Made by a program: the position numbers and the translations under genes | Shown: positions 36,322-44,736 of the stretch, in pieces | Layout: each line of letters begins with the position of its first letter | Numbering within the stretch: the first letter of the stretch is position 1 | Notes under the pieces: model-generated | The model's input: only the letters and a program-made list of their open reading frames with translations | What the model was told of the DNA's origin: nothing | The model's database searches: none | Source of the DNA: GCA-2746365 sp963711255 | Lineage (GTDB): Bacteria > Pseudomonadota > Gammaproteobacteria > SZUA-229 | DNA length: 64,000 bases | Reading direction: 5' to 3' | NCBI GenBank assembly: GCA_963711255.1 | Contig: CAVQDO010000019.1 | Location: forward strand, 1 to 64,000

Positions 36322-37581
36322 ATGACTGCGTCAACTGTTGGTAGCGGCAAAAATATCGGTATCAATTCCGGTATTAATGAAGTCGCGCACCGTTTATCTA
36401 TACGTTATGAAAGTAACTATGGTCAGCACTGCGACAACCTGTACATACAGCATGATAATTTGAACACTGTTATCGCAACACTGCCAGCAGTGATGAGAAA
36501 CGATTTAGAATCATCAGCTGATAGCAGTGCAAAAACCTATGATTACATAAAAGGAAAGCTATACAATAATGATGACCAGGTACAGAGCATCAGCATCGCA
36601 CTGGAGGACTTCATCCGGCATCCCGGACATAACATCGATATCGAACCACAATATGGACGCTTCTACCCGGCGACATTATTCAACTCTGAAAAGTTAGCCA
36701 TCAGTAATGGTGTGTTCAACAGGATGATACCGATCCGTATCATCGATCTGATGTATAGAGAGCTAATGGTTAACACCAGCCACCCGTTGTCTGATTATAA
36801 TACAACGCTGACTATCGAAAGAATCGAAAATAAACCCGATCAACTTTCCATTGAAGCGCCGTTACTTAATGCAAGACAAATTCCTGATTTCCTGACAGGC
36901 CCCGGCATGCAACTGCGTTACAACGATAAAGCCACAGACTTCTTCAGCGATGACGCATTTCAACGTACTGATGAAGCTGTAGATAGTGAATTTTACAATC
37001 AGCCAAGGCATATCAATCACCTGGACCAGGCTGCACAGAATCAACTGAAGTCTGTTTATAAAGACCTGATCCCGCCTCATTCGGAAATCCTTGACCTGAT
37101 GTCCAGCATCAACTCACATATCGATGACGGATTGCAGAGAAAGAAAATCACCGGACTTGGCATGAACGAAGAAGAGCTCGCAGCCAATCCATGCCTGGAT
37201 GAAACAGTCGTGCATGATATTAATCAGCAACAACTGCTGCCTTTTGATGATGCCAGTTTTGATATCGTCGTTTGCAGTTTATCGATTGAATATATCACGC
37301 AGCCGTCACAGTTATTCGATGAAATAGCCCGAATATTACGACCTGGCGGTAGATTTATTATCAGTTTTTCGAACCGATGGTTTCCTACCAAGGCCGTTCA
37401 GGTATGGAACAACCTGCATGATTTCGAACGCATCGGACTGGTGATGGAACACTTTATAGCGTCTGCGCATTTCGGTGATATAAACACCTGGTCACTTCGC
37501 GGAATACCCAGGCCGGCCAATGACAAATACAATATCCCGCTATCAGATCCCGTCTACGTGGTCTGGGCAGACAGAGAATAA
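36322..37581 (+). CDS. FKBP-like domain fused to class I methyltransferase-like domain
   Basis: 419 residues. The first 170 resemble a SlyD/FKBP-type prolyl isomerase (IEPQYGRFYPATLF, and MVNTSHPLSDYNTTLTIERI matching the usual VDFNHPLAGKTL-type strand), but with weak conservation. From 250 on there is a SAM-methyltransferase fold (QQLLPFDDASFDIVVCSLSI, ARILRPGGRFIISFSN). Its motif I reads EILDLMSSINSHI, without the glycines that contact SAM. The family is recurrent in light-response clusters, I believe, but its activity is not known to me. Two bases before the epimerase gene. Confidence 0.8.
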   Translation: MTASTVGSGKNIGINSGINEVAHRLSIRYESNYGQHCDNLYIQHDNLNTVIATLPAVMRNDLESSADSSAKTYDYIKGKLYNNDDQVQSISIALEDFIRHPGHNIDIEPQYGRFYPATLFNSEKLAISNGVFNRMIPIRIIDLMYRELMVNTSHPLSDYNTTLTIERIENKPDQLSIEAPLLNARQIPDFLTGPGMQLRYNDKATDFFSDDAFQRTDEAVDSEFYNQPRHINHLDQAAQNQLKSVYKDLIPPHSEILDLMSSINSHIDDGLQRKKITGLGMNEEELAANPCLDETVVHDINQQQLLPFDDASFDIVVCSLSIEYITQPSQLFDEIARILRPGGRFIISFSNRWFPTKAVQVWNNLHDFERIGLVMEHFIASAHFGDINTWSLRGIPRPANDKYNIPLSDPVYVVWADRE

Positions 37582-37583
37582 TC

Positions 37584-38495
37584 ATGAATATATTACTTAC
37601 AGGCTCAACAGGATTAATCGGCAGCGCTCTTAGCGAGCATCTCGGCAAGCAGGGACACAAAGTTTTTCCCCTGCACAGGAATCCTGAATCAGAAAAACCA
37701 CACTACTGGTTCCCTGAAGAAAACCGCATACATCTCGATGATGAAATAAAACTGGATGCTGTCATCCATCTCGCCGGTGAAAATATCGCTGACTCTCGCT
37801 GGAACCAGAAAAAGAAAGACCGGATTTTAAACAGCCGGGTTCATGGTACCCGCCTGCTGGCCGAAGCCATTTCTAAACTAAAAAATAAACCCGAATTACT
37901 AATCTCGGGTTCAGCGATCGGATACTACGGCGAAACCGGCGACAACATCGTCGATGAAGACAGCAACAGGGGGACCGGCTTTCTAAGCGATGTCGCCTCA
38001 CAGTGGGAAACTGCATCGCAGGCGGCTGAAGATGCAGGCATCAGAACCATCCATATACGCACCGGCATCGTGCTGAGCCCGGATGGTGGCGTATTACAGA
38101 AAATGCTACTGCCTTTCAGGATGGGATTTGGCGGCGTGGTTGGTAACGGCAAGCAGTATATGAGCTGGATAAGTATCGATGATGTTATCGGTATCATCGA
38201 TCACATGCTCAATAATGAGCAATTATCTGGCCCGTACAACCTGGTCGCACCGCAACCGGTAACTAACTATAGCTTTACCAAAAGCCTTGGACGCGCCCTG
38301 CACCGCCCGACGATATCACCCTTGCCAGCGTTCGTCGCTCGTATAATGTTTGGCGAGATGGCCGATGCCCTGTTACTCTCAAGCAGCAGGGTAGCGTCCA
38401 CTCGACTGAATGCCATTGGCTACACATTTAATGATAAAGACCTGGATCAGACACTTTCGCGCTTACTGGATAAAAAGTCAGACAGTAAACATTAA
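37584..38495 (+). CDS. yfcH: TIGR01777-family NAD(P)-dependent epimerase-like protein
   Basis: 303-residue short-chain/extended SDR with the nucleotide motif TGSTGLIGSAL, the family block HLAGENIADSRW, catalytic region SAIGYYGETGDN and WISIDDVIGIIDHML. A C-terminal DUF1731-like part follows (SSRVASTRLNAIGYTF). The substrate is unknown for the family. It lies in the run after the methyltransferase-like gene and is followed by a lipocalin gene 22 bases on. Confidence 0.93.
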   Translation: MNILLTGSTGLIGSALSEHLGKQGHKVFPLHRNPESEKPHYWFPEENRIHLDDEIKLDAVIHLAGENIADSRWNQKKKDRILNSRVHGTRLLAEAISKLKNKPELLISGSAIGYYGETGDNIVDEDSNRGTGFLSDVASQWETASQAAEDAGIRTIHIRTGIVLSPDGGVLQKMLLPFRMGFGGVVGNGKQYMSWISIDDVIGIIDHMLNNEQLSGPYNLVAPQPVTNYSFTKSLGRALHRPTISPLPAFVARIMFGEMADALLLSSSRVASTRLNAIGYTFNDKDLDQTLSRLLDKKSDSKH

Positions 38496-38517
38496 ATCAG
38501 GAAGGAAGCACATAAAT

Positions 38518-39054
38518 ATGACTGTCACGAAAAAAATCCTGTTGTTAATTTTCCCGTTTATAGTAGCCGCCTGTTCGGGAAGACCCGAAGGTGTGGTTGC
38601 GGTAAAAGACTTCGAGCTCGAAAGATACCTGGGAAAATGGTACGAGATTGCAAGGCTGGATCATTCTTTCGAACGCGGCCTCGACAACATCAGCGCAGAA
38701 TACTCGCTGCGTGACGATGGCGGCGTTAAAGTTATCAACAGTGGTTATTCAAAAGAAAACAACGCCTGGCAACAGGCTGAAGGAAAAGCTTATTTCGTCG
38801 ACAGTTCTGATAGCGGCCACTTAAAGGTGTCATTCTTCGGTCCTTTTTATGGCTCCTATATAATATTCGAGCTTGATCAGAAAGATTATCAGTACGCCTT
38901 CGTGTCGGGGCCAAACACTTCATACCTCTGGCTTTTATCGAGGACACCGCAAGTCGACCGGGCAATTCTCGAGCGCTTCAAAGAACGTTCACAAGAACTT
39001 GGCTTCGACAGCAGCAAGTTAATATATGTTGAGCACGACAGTACCGAAAAATAA
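38518..39054 (+). CDS. blc: Lipocalin lipoprotein (Blc type), first copy
   Basis: 178 residues from ATG 38518, with lipobox VAAC. The lipocalin signature LERYLGKWYEIARLDHSFERG sits at residue 37 onwards, and the closing strand YLWLLSRTPQVDRAIL is present. Bacterial Blc binds fatty acids and lysophospholipids in the outer membrane. A second lipocalin lies 5 kb on in the same run, so membrane-lipid turnover is a theme of the region. Confidence 0.93.
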   Translation: MTVTKKILLLIFPFIVAACSGRPEGVVAVKDFELERYLGKWYEIARLDHSFERGLDNISAEYSLRDDGGVKVINSGYSKENNAWQQAEGKAYFVDSSDSGHLKVSFFGPFYGSYIIFELDQKDYQYAFVSGPNTSYLWLLSRTPQVDRAILERFKERSQELGFDSSKLIYVEHDSTEK

Positions 39055-39083
39055 TGCCTGGTAAGAAAGGCTAACCAGGATTT

Positions 39084-40202
39084 TTAAAATACATAGTTAA
39101 TAGCGGCAAACCCCTTGATGACATAGTCTTCACTGACTATCGGGCTTGCCGTCACTTCATCGCCCAGTGATTCAACGCCGGCATTCATAAAGATCAGCCA
39201 GTCGCGGGTAATTTCGATAAACATACTCAGGCCTGCCTCAACACTATAAGTATCATCAAGAGTATATGCGGATCGTTCTATGGTAGATTCACTCTCCGAC
39301 ACGCCATAGTCATGATTGCTCAGCCGCGAACTGGTCCAGTTGATAGCAATTTCCGGGGCAAACCGAAACACGCCAAACTGCAATGATTTATCAAGCGCGA
39401 CCCTGGCCTCACTACCACCTATCCTGTCGAGCACGTCGTACTCATAACTTGCTGACAATTCAAAACCACCTGGCAGTACTGCCTGGGTGGCCAGGCCGGC
39501 CATGAACGTATTACTGCGGTCACTCATGCCTGTCAGAAATTCGCTATCGTCTTCATTATAAACACCGATGCGGTAACGTCCGATTGCCGCTAATCTCAGC
39601 TTGCCACTGCCGGTAATGCCAAACTGTATCTTCGGTCCATTGATCTGCAGCCTTTCGCCGTTATAACTAATTGCAGGTATCACCTGGCTGACCGCACCGC
39701 TATAACCAGAATACGGACTACTTCTAGCGATGACACCTATACCAACACCGATACGACCGAATTTACCAAGCGGCCGATAAAGTTCAACATCGAATACACG
39801 AGACTCATCCTGTTTTATCTGAAATGCTGCGCGTTGATAAGATGGCGGACCTTTCGGTCGATAACGGTTTGAAAAACCCAGCGGTTCTTTTGGTATACCG
39901 ATGAAGTTTTTATCGATACGATTATTGTCATTTTCATCATAGTACACCAGCAGAGCATATTCTCCGGGTTCGACGTCTTCGATAAGGTATTCGTCACGAC
40001 CATCCAGTGAATGCATTACGAGCATATAAGGATCACGCAGGTCACCAAAGGTATTGCCCGAATCGAACAGGGCGAGAGCAACCGTACCTGAGTCTGGCGG
40101 ATTATCTATTCGTACGACCACCTCGGCAGCACCGACCCGTGACCCGTACAGCATAACTGCACCGCTGAAAAACACGGTACGGATAAAATTACTTTTTATC
40201 AT
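39084..40202 (-). CDS. DUF2141 / MipA-OmpV fusion outer-membrane protein
   Basis: 372 residues with a signal peptide (SGAVMLYGSRVGAA). Residues 27-145 are a DUF2141 domain (VALALFDSGNTF, GEYALLVYYDENDNNRID, GIPKEPLGFSN). Residues 150-372 are a MipA/OmpV-type barrel (GVGIGVIARSSPYSGYSG, ending INYVF). I do not recall these as a common fusion. It is on the minus strand inside the plus-strand run and has no visible operator of its own. Confidence 0.85.
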   Translation of the reverse strand: MIKSNFIRTVFFSGAVMLYGSRVGAAEVVVRIDNPPDSGTVALALFDSGNTFGDLRDPYMLVMHSLDGRDEYLIEDVEPGEYALLVYYDENDNNRIDKNFIGIPKEPLGFSNRYRPKGPPSYQRAAFQIKQDESRVFDVELYRPLGKFGRIGVGIGVIARSSPYSGYSGAVSQVIPAISYNGERLQINGPKIQFGITGSGKLRLAAIGRYRIGVYNEDDSEFLTGMSDRSNTFMAGLATQAVLPGGFELSASYEYDVLDRIGGSEARVALDKSLQFGVFRFAPEIAINWTSSRLSNHDYGVSESESTIERSAYTLDDTYSVEAGLSMFIEITRDWLIFMNAGVESLGDEVTASPIVSEDYVIKGFAAINYVF

Positions 40203-40404
40203 TACCTGACAATGCCTATAAAAGTACGATTACCCGACATAGTAAATTTTTGTGCGCAGCGATTACGAGTCAGAGAAAGTTTCGATCAGCCGCCAGGGTT
40301 TGCCGTCACATCGATCATAGTTTTTACATTGCCGGGTACAGCCTCTGCATGGCAAACGCGCAGTGCTGTCTGTGACAGTTTTTTTCTTTGTTTTTTTCAT
40401 AATA

Positions 40405-40695
40405 TTATTCCCCTACACCCTTTAGCTTCATCAATGCCAGGTGCTGCGGATTAATGCATAAACGGTTTCCGCATTCCTGTACCACCAGGCAGTCCTCAGG
40501 CACCTTTGTTATAAATGATTCATAACTGGCCGTGTGTGCACTAACCATCTTCAACTCGTTTTCCGATACAATCATTTTGGTTCGTCCATAACCGCTATTG
40601 GAGACCTGCCCCTGCCATATCCAGCAACCACTATCATCCAGCAGCCGCGTCATCTCAAACAGGCGCTTCTGCATTATTGTCATTTCCTGTTTCAT
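40405..40695 (-). CDS. Small HNH-like zinc-ribbon protein, catalytic His lost
   Basis: 96 residues with the phage/intron HNH layout: CWIWQGQVSNSGYGRTKM, AHTASYESFITKVPEDCLVVQECGN and LCINPQHLALM. The Cys and final His of the zinc centre are kept, but the position of the catalytic H in VxHxCDN is QE (VVQECGN), so nuclease activity is unlikely. It may have become a DNA-binding or structural protein. Its upstream region has a TTGTACAA site at 40789-40796 within a possible promoter. ATG 40680 (MTIM) is another start. Confidence 0.65.
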   Translation of the reverse strand: MKQEMTIMQKRLFEMTRLLDDSGCWIWQGQVSNSGYGRTKMIVSENELKMVSAHTASYESFITKVPEDCLVVQECGNRLCINPQHLALMKLKGVGE

Positions 40696-41000
40696 AGCTC
40701 ACCTGCCCTTTTAGCTTATTTTTAATCTTCACAAAAATTTCACACAACTTTGACGGCTTCTTCACACCGCCAGCCCTATTCTCAATAGTTGTACAAGTTG
40801 TCAGGTGTGATTTAACACTCATATTTTTTAGGTAACACAACAAAATAATTAATAACTTATTGTTTTTACTTAATTTATACATCATACACATTGTTAATCA
40901 CAAAGCAATCTTGACACAAATAACATTATTTGTAAAATTATTGTACAACTTATGTATAATTTATGTATAATAATCTTCACAGTAGAAATTAGAGGCAATT
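40696..41000. other. Divergent control region, HNH-like gene / methyltransferase
   Basis: 305 bases, AT-rich, with no supported gene. It carries one TTGTACAAGTTG site at 40789-40800 near the minus-strand gene and a cluster of TTGTACAA/TGTATAAT elements at 40941-40973 before the methyltransferase. Confidence 0.6.
40911..40973 (+). promoter_or_regulatory. Sigma-70 promoter overlapped by LitR-like sites
   Basis: TTGACA (40911-40916), 16-base spacer and TAAAAT (40933-40938) form a near-consensus promoter. TTGTACAA (40941-40948) and two TGTATAAT units (40953-40960, 40964-40971) follow over the start-site region. The same TGTACA/TGTATAAT words are found in the litR divergent region, so a shared repressor is likely. 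AGAGG at 40991 serves the ATG at 41001. Confidence 0.65.
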
Positions 41001-42044
41001 ATGGCAACCACAGCACAAACAGCACTGCAATGGAGTGAACAGGGATACGTACCGGACAGGGTAATACGTCTCGGCATAAAGCGCCTGCTAGCGGAGCGCC
41101 TGATCGAGATCGATCACAGTGATAATGAAAAAATGGCCGAGGCACAATACCAGTTCATCCAGGATATGCAGGCAGCACCTATCGCTCTGCTGCCAGAAAA
41201 AGCCAATGAACAGCACTACGAAGTACCAGCAGAGTTCTTCCACACGGTACTGGGTGATCACAAAAAATACAGTTGCTGTTACTGGCCAGAAGGTGTCGCT
41301 TCTCTGGATGAGGCCGAAAAGCTGGCACTGCTGGAAACCTGTAAGCATGCCCGCCTGAACAATGGACAGAAAATACTCGAGCTGGGATGCGGCTGGGGCT
41401 CGCTGACCCTCTGGATGGCAGAGCATTACCCGAACAGCCAGATCGATGCGGTATCTAATTCCCATTCACAACGTGAATACATCGAATCCATGGCTGCCAG
41501 CCGCGGTTTAACAAATATCAATGTCATTACCTGCGACATGAACGATTTCGATACCGCCGAACGATATGACCGCGTGCTATCAGTAGAGATGTTCGAACAT
41601 ATGCGTAACTGGTCACAGCTCTATAAAAACATCAATCGCTGGCTGAATGATGACGGCCTGTTTTTCAAACACATCTTTGTCAACCGCGGCGTTCCCTATC
41701 TCTTCCTTGATCAGAATGAAGATGACTGGATGAGCAGATATTTCTTCAGCGGCGGCATGATGCCCAGTGATGACCTGCCGCTGCATTTCCAGAAACATCT
41801 TGAGCTGCAGAGACAATGGCGCTGGCAGGGTGAGCATTACGAAAAAACATCCAATGCATGGTTACAGAATATGGATGACAACAAAGATTCATTATGGCCA
41901 CTGCTGGAAACGGCCTACGGTAGCGACCAGGTACAGAAATGGTGGATGAGATGGCGCATGTTCTTCATGGCCTGTGCTGAGTTATTTGCTTACAACAATG
42001 GACAGGAGTGGTATGTATCACACTATCTGTTCGGTAAAAAATAA
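41001..42044 (+). CDS. Cyclopropane-fatty-acid-synthase-like methyltransferase, first copy
   Basis: 347-residue SAM-dependent methyltransferase of the CFA synthase/coclaurine N-methyltransferase-like group. Motif I is ILELGCGWGSLTLWMA; other family blocks are HYEVPAEFFHTVLGDHKKYSCCYW, SVEMFEHMRNW and YFFSGGMMPSDDLPL. The N-terminal substrate domain is shorter than in true CFA synthase. It starts the second part of the light-region run behind a strong promoter with LitR-like sites. Substrate not known; an unsaturated lipid is plausible. Confidence 0.9.
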   Translation: MATTAQTALQWSEQGYVPDRVIRLGIKRLLAERLIEIDHSDNEKMAEAQYQFIQDMQAAPIALLPEKANEQHYEVPAEFFHTVLGDHKKYSCCYWPEGVASLDEAEKLALLETCKHARLNNGQKILELGCGWGSLTLWMAEHYPNSQIDAVSNSHSQREYIESMAASRGLTNINVITCDMNDFDTAERYDRVLSVEMFEHMRNWSQLYKNINRWLNDDGLFFKHIFVNRGVPYLFLDQNEDDWMSRYFFSGGMMPSDDLPLHFQKHLELQRQWRWQGEHYEKTSNAWLQNMDDNKDSLWPLLETAYGSDQVQKWWMRWRMFFMACAELFAYNNGQEWYVSHYLFGKK

Positions 42045-42046
42045 CC

Positions 42047-42613
42047 ATGTCTAAATCTCTCATCATAAATCTACTGCTGTTTCAACTCGGCTGGTTTGCC
42101 TGTGTACTCGGTGGCGCATACGACCAGGTATTAATTGGCAGCATGATTGCGTTGGCTGTCATTGGCTATCATTTGTTTCGTGCGGCTAACGCTGCAAAAG
42201 AAATCCGCCTGCTTATGCTGGCGCTGATCATCGGCCTTGTATTTGAATCGATGGTAACGGCCCAGGGACTTGCGCTCTATAGTCATGGCCAGGTGTTCGA
42301 TTCCATCGCGCCACTATGGATGATTTTGATGTGGCCATTGTTTGCCACCACGCTGAACCTCTCCATGCGCTGGTTGAAGGGCCTGGCACCATTACTAATC
42401 GCTGTAATCGGCGCAGTATTTGCACCCTTGGCCTATTACGCAGGTAACAGGCTCGGCGCAGTTGAATACGATGATTTCATTCTGTCGATGAGCATCATCG
42501 CCATCGCATGGTCAATACTGCTTCCCGCAATGGTGACGATGTCATTAAAATTTAATGGTTACAGCGTCTCACCTGTAAGCACCGACGATCGAGAGCAGGC
42601 CCAGCATGTTTGA
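42047..42613 (+). CDS. DUF2878 membrane protein
   Basis: 188 residues with six or so hydrophobic helices and the DUF2878 start LLLFQLGWFACVLGGA. It is two bases after the methyltransferase and overlaps the DUF1295 gene by eight, so cotranslated with both. The function of the family is unknown; it recurs with DUF1295 and CFA-like genes. Confidence 0.88.
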   Translation: MSKSLIINLLLFQLGWFACVLGGAYDQVLIGSMIALAVIGYHLFRAANAAKEIRLLMLALIIGLVFESMVTAQGLALYSHGQVFDSIAPLWMILMWPLFATTLNLSMRWLKGLAPLLIAVIGAVFAPLAYYAGNRLGAVEYDDFILSMSIIAIAWSILLPAMVTMSLKFNGYSVSPVSTDDREQAQHV

Positions 42614-43391
42614 TTTCAATACTCTTTCTTACACATTAGCCGTAGTGTTTTTCATCGCTGTGCTGTTATGGATAGCGAGTCGTATTAAGAATGACGTCGG
42701 CATCGTTGACAGTTTCTGGTCACTGATGATATTGGCTGCCGGCCTATGTTTCCTGTTTTTTTCAGATACAGCAATAACTGAAAGGCATGGCGTTATTATC
42801 TTGCTGTTGACGGTGTGGTCTCTACGCCTGGCATTTCATATTACATGGCGAAACTGGGGACAGGAAGAAGATACACGATACCAGGCCATCAGAAAGAATA
42901 ACCAGCCCAACTTCGAATTCAAGAGTCTTTACATCGTATTCCTGCTGCAGGCATTGCTGGCAGTGATCATTGCGCTGCCACTAATGAGCATCTTCAATGG
43001 TGACAGAGATATAAATATCCTTGATTACCTCGCATTAATACTCTGGCTTGCAGGCATGTTTTTTGAGACCGTCGGTGATCTGCAACTTGCACACTTCAAA
43101 GCATCGAGCAGGAACCAGGGCAAAGTACTCAATACCGGGCTCTGGCGCTATAGCCGACACCCCAATTACTTCGGCGAGTTCTGCATCTGGTGGGCATTTT
43201 TTCTGTTTGCCGTCGCTTCGGGTTACTGGTGGAGCATCCTTTCGCCGATTTTAATGTCGATACTGTTATTGAAAGTTTCCGGCGTCAGCCTGCTGGAGAG
43301 CACAATTTCTGAACGGCGTCCGGAATACGTCAATTACCGAAAAACCACGAATGCATTCTTCCCGTGGTTTCCTAAAAAGAACCCTGGTTGA
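42606..43391 (+). CDS. DUF1295 / steroid 5-alpha-reductase-like membrane protein
   Basis: 261 residues and about six helices. The C-terminal block SRHPNYFGEFCIWWAFFLFA is the NADPH-site signature of DUF1295 and isoprenylcysteine-methyltransferase-like proteins, with RRPEYVNYRKTTNAFFPWFP near the end. It probably reduces or modifies a lipid double bond in the membrane, judging by the family. Part of the tight run from 41001. Confidence 0.92.
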   Translation: MFDFNTLSYTLAVVFFIAVLLWIASRIKNDVGIVDSFWSLMILAAGLCFLFFSDTAITERHGVIILLLTVWSLRLAFHITWRNWGQEEDTRYQAIRKNNQPNFEFKSLYIVFLLQALLAVIIALPLMSIFNGDRDINILDYLALILWLAGMFFETVGDLQLAHFKASSRNQGKVLNTGLWRYSRHPNYFGEFCIWWAFFLFAVASGYWWSILSPILMSILLLKVSGVSLLESTISERRPEYVNYRKTTNAFFPWFPKKNPG

Positions 43392-43409
43392 TATAAATCG
43401 GATATAGCC

Positions 43410-44114
43410 ATGAATATTAAACATGAAAGTATAAACAACATACTAAAAGTATTTTTTAAAAATATTTTAATATTATGTTTCCTCAGCATTGTGAACACTG
43501 CCTATGCATCAGCAGCAAAAACAGCTAGTAGCACCGATGATAGCTGGAACTTTAAAGTCTATCTTGATGATAAGGAGATTGGCTTCCACAACTTTTCCAG
43601 GGTGCATAAAGAGCAGCATCATGAGATCTACAGCAGTGCACGCTTTGATGTGAAATTTCTGTTTGTCAATGTATACAGTTACAAACACGATAACGTAGAG
43701 CACTGGAATGGTCAGTGTCTCAACAGCATCAATGCTGTCACAGATGACAACGGTGACCTGTACAAGGTCTCAGGAAAAACAGGTAACGATGCTTTCATCG
43801 TAAATATCTCAGATACACAGAATGAGAAACAGAATAAATATCTACCCTGCATAAAAACATTTGCTTACTGGGACACTGAATTTCTTAAAGAAACAACCCT
43901 GCTTAACTCACAAACCGGCGAGATGATAGAAGTCAGCAGTGAGTTTATTGGTAACGAAACCCTGAGCCATAAGGGCGAGGAAGTTGTCGCCAGGCATTAT
44001 CGCTTAAAGGGTAAAGACCTGCAGATTGACCTTTGGTATTCAGCCGACAATCACTGGCTGGCACTGGAGTCGCTGACTGAGAGCGGACGTGTCGTCAGAT
44101 ATGCAATGCCATAA
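43410..44114 (+). CDS. DUF6134-type exported protein
   Basis: 234 residues with a signal peptide (ILILCFLSIVNTAYA). The mature part begins WNFKVYLDDKEIGFHNFSRV, the pattern of DUF6134, and ends in short beta strands (LWYSADNHWLALESLTESGRVVRYAM). Likely a periplasmic lipid- or ligand-binding beta protein. Lies between DUF1295 and the second lipocalin. Confidence 0.8.
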   Translation: MNIKHESINNILKVFFKNILILCFLSIVNTAYASAAKTASSTDDSWNFKVYLDDKEIGFHNFSRVHKEQHHEIYSSARFDVKFLFVNVYSYKHDNVEHWNGQCLNSINAVTDDNGDLYKVSGKTGNDAFIVNISDTQNEKQNKYLPCIKTFAYWDTEFLKETTLLNSQTGEMIEVSSEFIGNETLSHKGEEVVARHYRLKGKDLQIDLWYSADNHWLALESLTESGRVVRYAMP

Positions 44115-44154
44115 ACAAGGATCCGACGCGATAGAAACAGCAAATTTAGAGACT

Positions 44155-44736
44155 ATGAAAAAAATGAATAAAATTTTACTGACGCTTTCACTTATTACCT
44201 TACTTGGCGCATGCGGGAGTCAAAACTTGAAACCGATACACACAGTTGAACACGTCGACCTTGAACGTTTTATGGGTGACTGGTACGTTATCGCGAACAT
44301 TCCAACGTTCATCGAAACCGATGCCTACAACGCGATTGAAACTTACCAGATGAATGATGATGGCAGCATTGCCACAACCTTCACTTTCAACCAGGGCTCA
44401 GCTGACGGCGAACGCAAACAGTACAACCCGACAGGTTTCATCGTAGATCAGCAGTCGAATGCGCTTTGGGACATGCAGTTCATCTGGCCGTTTAAAGCCG
44501 AGTACCGCGTGATTTATCTCGATGATACTTATCAGACCACTATCATCGGGCGCAGCAAGCGAGATTATGTCTGGCTGATGTCGCGCAACCCGGGCATGGA
44601 TGAAAGCAGCTATAAATCTTTGTTGTCTTTCATGGAAGCACAGGGATACGACATAAACAAAATACAGAAAGTACCACAGGAATGGCCACAGAGTCCTGCT
44701 GCTACAACAAACACCAACGAGGTTCAGTCGCAATGA
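44155..44736 (+). CDS. blc: Lipocalin lipoprotein (Blc type), second copy
   Basis: 193 residues from ATG 44155 (ATG 44164 also possible), with lipobox LGAC. Signature VDLERFMGDWYVIANIPTF and closing strand DYVWLMSRNPGMDESSYK are present. It differs clearly from the first lipocalin (38518) in sequence, so the pair is not a fresh duplication. Its last base pairs overlap the amine oxidase start (ATGA). Confidence 0.92.
   Translation: MKKMNKILLTLSLITLLGACGSQNLKPIHTVEHVDLERFMGDWYVIANIPTFIETDAYNAIETYQMNDDGSIATTFTFNQGSADGERKQYNPTGFIVDQQSNALWDMQFIWPFKAEYRVIYLDDTYQTTIIGRSKRDYVWLMSRNPGMDESSYKSLLSFMEAQGYDINKIQKVPQEWPQSPAATTNTNEVQSQ

Noticed and set aside
40212..40454. Plus-strand frame of 80 codons between the MipA-like and HNH-like genes
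   Set aside because: Overlaps the end of the HNH-like gene, no family pattern, no ribosome site.
40655..40891. Minus-strand frame of 78 codons upstream of the HNH-like gene
   Set aside because: It overlaps the HNH-like gene start and includes the TTGTACAA site at 40789; AT-rich with no ribosome site.
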